Source: Syntrophomonadaceae bacterium
Lineage (GTDB): Bacteria; Bacillota; Syntrophomonadia; Syntrophomonadales; Syntrophothermaceae
Assembly (NCBI GenBank): GCA_029907055.1
Contig: JARYMO010000079.1
Location: forward strand, 1-6,728
Reading direction: 5' to 3'
Length of the DNA: 6,728 nt
Both the position numbers and the translations under genes were made by a program. Positions 5,043 through 6,728 of this stretch are shown here, piece after piece (the stretch's first letter is position 1; the number at the start of each line of letters is the position of its first letter). The notes under the pieces are model-generated. The model was not told the DNA's origin. It saw only the letters and a list, made by a program, of their open reading frames with translations, and made no database searches.

Positions 5043-5784
5043 CGATCCTACCCCCGATGCCCACGCACTGCGCACGCTGCTTGCAGACGATGTCGTCGCG
5101 CAGCAGGGGCCACATCATCTGCGCCGGTCCCTGCCCCTGCACCGTGCCCTCGTCAATGAGTATGATCTCGTCGCAGGCGGGCAGGAACTGCTCGTTGTGG
5201 GTGATGATCACTGCCAGTCCCTGCCGGTTGCCCTTGTAGCGCTTGACGATGATGGCCAGCAGTTTCTGGATGGTCCACAGGTCCACCCCCGCCTCCGGCT
5301 CGTCGAAGATGGTCACCTCCGCGTCCCTCGCCAGCAGCTGGGCCACCTCGATGCGCTTGATCTCCCCTCCCGACAGGCCGGGCCCCAGGTCGCGCTCCAG
5401 GTAGTCCTCCGGGCACAGCCCCACGTCACGCAGGTAGCCGCGCATGTGCACCGAGTCCAGGTCGGGGCGGGCGATCTTCATGATGTCAGCCACGGTAAGC
5501 CCCTTGAAACGCGGCGGGTGCTGAAAGGCGTAGGCAATGCCGCGCCGGGCCCGCTCGGAGATGGACAGGCCGGTGATGTCCTCGCCGTCCAGCAGCACCT
5601 GCCCCTGGCTGGGCGTGTAGATGCCCATCACCACCTTGGCCAGCGAGGTCTTGCCGCCGCCGTTGGGCCCGGTGATGGCATACAGCTTACCCCGCTCCAG
5701 CTGCAGGTTGACGCCGCGCAGCACCTCGATGCCAGCGCCGTCCCCCCCGTTGAAATTCAGGCTGACGTTGCGCAGTTCCAGCAT
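5032..5784 (-). CDS. sufC: Fe-S cluster assembly ATPase SufC (SmsC-like)
   Basis: A 250-aa ABC-type ATPase, the usual SufC length, that drives conformational change in the SufB-family scaffold during Fe-S cluster formation; it is not a membrane transporter subunit. Walker A is GPNGGGKT (39-46), the Q-loop Q88 lies in AYAFQHPPRFKG, the signature is LSGGE (137-141), and Walker B is VTIFDEPEAGVD (157-168) with catalytic Glu162. His196 in ITHNEQF is the switch histidine. FDEPEAGVD and FQHPPRFKG are characteristic of the short SufC type. The ATG at 5784 has AAGGAG (5792-5797) at 7 nt. The stop overlaps the start of sufB. It is the first gene of the operon and has a probable promoter about 40 nt upstream. 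Confidence 0.96.
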   Translation of the reverse strand: MLELRNVSLNFNGGDGAGIEVLRGVNLQLERGKLYAITGPNGGGKTSLAKVVMGIYTPSQGQVLLDGEDITGLSISERARRGIAYAFQHPPRFKGLTVADIMKIARPDLDSVHMRGYLRDVGLCPEDYLERDLGPGLSGGEIKRIEVAQLLARDAEVTIFDEPEAGVDLWTIQKLLAIIVKRYKGNRQGLAVIITHNEQFLPACDEIILIDEGTVQGQGPAQMMWPLLRDDIVCKQRAQCVGIGGRIDGI

Positions 5785-5822
5785 TTGGACGCTCCTTCCC
5801 CTAGGGATGGCATTTCACCCCC

Positions 5823-5831
5823 ATGATAGCA
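5823..5831 (-). promoter_or_regulatory. Extended -10 promoter of sufC-sufB-lysR
   Basis: The minus strand reads TGCTATCAT, an extended -10 (TG, one base, TATCAT at 5823-5828). No good -35 lies 17 nt upstream. Predicted start is near 5816, giving a leader of about 30 nt that holds the AAGGAG of sufC. An AT-rich patch (5823-5856) stands out in otherwise GC-rich DNA, and TATGAAG and CATGAAT there could be operator sequence, but I recognise no known iron or Fe-S regulator box. Confidence 0.5.
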
Positions 5832-5856
5832 TAAACGGACTTCATACAGGGGATTC

Positions 5857-6014
5857 ATGCTGGGAGCAGGAAGGCAGGATGCCCCGGGCGGCGTCCGCTG
5901 GCGGTCGGCGCCGCGTCCCGGACGCACCGGGGAAGGCCGCCGGCGCCGCAGGTCGGGCTGTCAGCAGCGGGAGCACGCCGTGAGAGGCGGACGGTGAGGG
6001 GGGTCAGCCAGGGC
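5857..6014. other. Spacer between feoA and the suf promoter
   Basis: About 160 nt with no supported gene. It contains a short perfect stem GCGTC/GACGC (5913-5925, 3-nt loop) and two copies of the self-complementary octamer CGGCGCCG at 5906-5913 and 5941-5948, which can pair with each other. No T run follows on the minus strand, so termination after feoA by an ordinary intrinsic terminator is not visible. Confidence 0.35.
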
Positions 6015-6278
6015 TCAGCGCGGACGCACCAGCACCCGGTGGGCGAGGCCGCGCCCCAGTGCGATCTGGCAGCCATTGAGGCGCACCACGATGGGTCCGC
6101 GTAGCGGATGGCGGGACACCACTTCCAGTACCGCTCCCGGCCGGATGCCCAGGCCCATCAGGCGGCGGTGCCCGGACCACCCTCCCCGCACGTCCAGCAC
6201 CTCGGCGCGGCCGCCGGTCGGCACCCGGTCGAGGGTCAACTGCACCTGTTGGTCTTCAGTTCTCCCGCGTGGAGACAT
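6015..6278 (-). CDS. feoA: Ferrous iron transport accessory protein FeoA
   Basis: An 87-aa cytoplasmic SH3-fold protein that accompanies the FeoB ferrous iron transporter. The hallmark FeoA pattern is complete: LDRVPTGGRAEVLDV (16-30), RRLMGLGIRPGAVLEV (38-53), then GPIVVRLNGCQIALGRGLAHRVLV (61-84). Length is normal for a stand-alone FeoA. I chose the ATG at 6278 because GGGGAG (6287-6292) lies 8 nt upstream, while the longer in-frame reading to 6383 overlaps the preceding gene and has no family similarity. It starts 14 nt after the FeoB-like stop, so the two are co-transcribed. The feoB-feoA order is the reverse of the usual feoA-feoB. Confidence 0.93.
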   Translation of the reverse strand: MSPRGRTEDQQVQLTLDRVPTGGRAEVLDVRGGWSGHRRLMGLGIRPGAVLEVVSRHPLRGPIVVRLNGCQIALGRGLAHRVLVRPR

Positions 6279-6292
6279 GCCTACCACTCCCC

Positions 6293-6728
6293 TCACCCAC
6301 CCGGCAGCACCAGGTTGAGCACGATTCCGACACTCATGGACACCCCCGCCGCCATGGCCAGCACTCCTGCCAGCACCCTCCACCCGGCCTCCCGCGCCGT
6401 CATCACCATCACCGGCAGGCAGGGCAGCGAGAGGGTGATCATGGCAATGGCGATGGTGGCCTCGCGCGGGGACATGGGGACGTTGAGCAGCACCAGCGGC
6501 GCCAGGTACCGCTGCACCATAGTCACCAGTACTGCCACGAAGGCTTCCGCCGGGATGCCGAACAGCCGGTGCGTCAGCGGGCCCAACCCGTGCACGGCTT
6601 CCAGCCAGCCCGACACGATGACGATACGCACCGCCACGCTCATCACCACCAGCAGCGGCAGCACCTCAGTGAAGAAGCCCCCGAAGCGCATGCGCACCTT
6701 GGCCGCCACGTTGCCCAGGGTGGGTACG
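6293..6728 (-). CDS. FeoB-like ferrous iron transporter, C-terminal gate domain (partial)
   Basis: Only the last 144 residues are in the window; the reading frame is open to the right edge, so the gene continues beyond it. A GTG at 6709 is in frame but there is no reason to take it as the start. Four hydrophobic stretches are visible, about residues 18-41, 62-82, 90-110 and 117-141, counted from the first complete codon. ITLSLPCLP (97-105) followed by REAGW (112-116) resembles the conserved Pro-Cys and KE-GW elements of the FeoB C-terminal gate (nucleoside-recognition fold). The segment that is often FLRRDxGA in FeoB reads MVQRYLAPL here (70-78), so the match is atypical. The feoA gene directly after it supports an iron role. 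It could be full FeoB or a separate gate-domain protein from a split FeoB. Confidence 0.75.
   Translation of the reverse strand, partial: VPTLGNVAAKVRMRFGGFFTEVLPLLVVMSVAVRIVIVSGWLEAVHGLGPLTHRLFGIPAEAFVAVLVTMVQRYLAPLVLLNVPMSPREATIAIAMITLSLPCLPVMVMTAREAGWRVLAGVLAMAAGVSMSVGIVLNLVLPGG

Noticed and set aside
5855..6076. Small 73-codon minus-strand frame in the feoA-sufC spacer
   Set aside because: It begins inside feoA in another frame, lacks a ribosome binding site and has arginine/proline-rich random-looking sequence.

Overview
The window is GC-rich, and every gene I can support reads on the minus strand. The tRNA genes encode their own CCA ends, several ribosome binding sites are strong AAGGAG(G) sequences, and an ornithine-decarboxylase-like enzyme, a two-gene SufCB-type Fe-S module and a feoB-feoA pair sit close together. 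This suggests a GC-rich member of the Bacillota (Clostridia-like, perhaps thermophilic). That assignment is an inference; no rRNA or other phylogenetic marker is present to fix the lineage.

Layout from right to left, the direction of transcription. (1) 6728-6015: the C-terminal membrane part of a FeoB-like ferrous iron transporter, cut by the window edge, followed 14 nt later by feoA. (2) 5831-3170: an extended -10 promoter, then sufC, sufB (11-nt overlap) and a LysR-type regulator 37 nt further on. The SufB homologue is only 307 aa, and no SufD, SufS or SufU is in view, so this looks like the minimal SufCB / SMS (SUF-like minimal system) type of Fe-S scaffold. (3) 3173-2866: a gene-free stretch carrying several copies of a 27-bp repeat in both orientations around a GC-rich hairpin zone; another copy lies at 6-32. 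(4) 2844-669: an extended -10 promoter, a leader with two mutually exclusive GC-rich hairpins, a fold III PLP amino acid decarboxylase (ornithine/lysine type), and spermidine synthase speE. This is a polyamine operon. (5) 571-43: a near-consensus promoter and five tRNA genes in the order Asp-Phe-Gly-Cys-Leu.

How the genes fit together: feoB/feoA would bring in ferrous iron and SufCB would use iron to assemble Fe-S clusters, so the right half is an iron / Fe-S neighbourhood with a possible dedicated LysR regulator. The middle genes make a diamine and convert it to spermidine; the decarboxylated S-adenosylmethionine needed by SpeE must come from a gene outside the window. The most interesting unexplained structures are the three-arm alternative-hairpin leader of the decarboxylase gene and the dispersed 27-bp repeat family.
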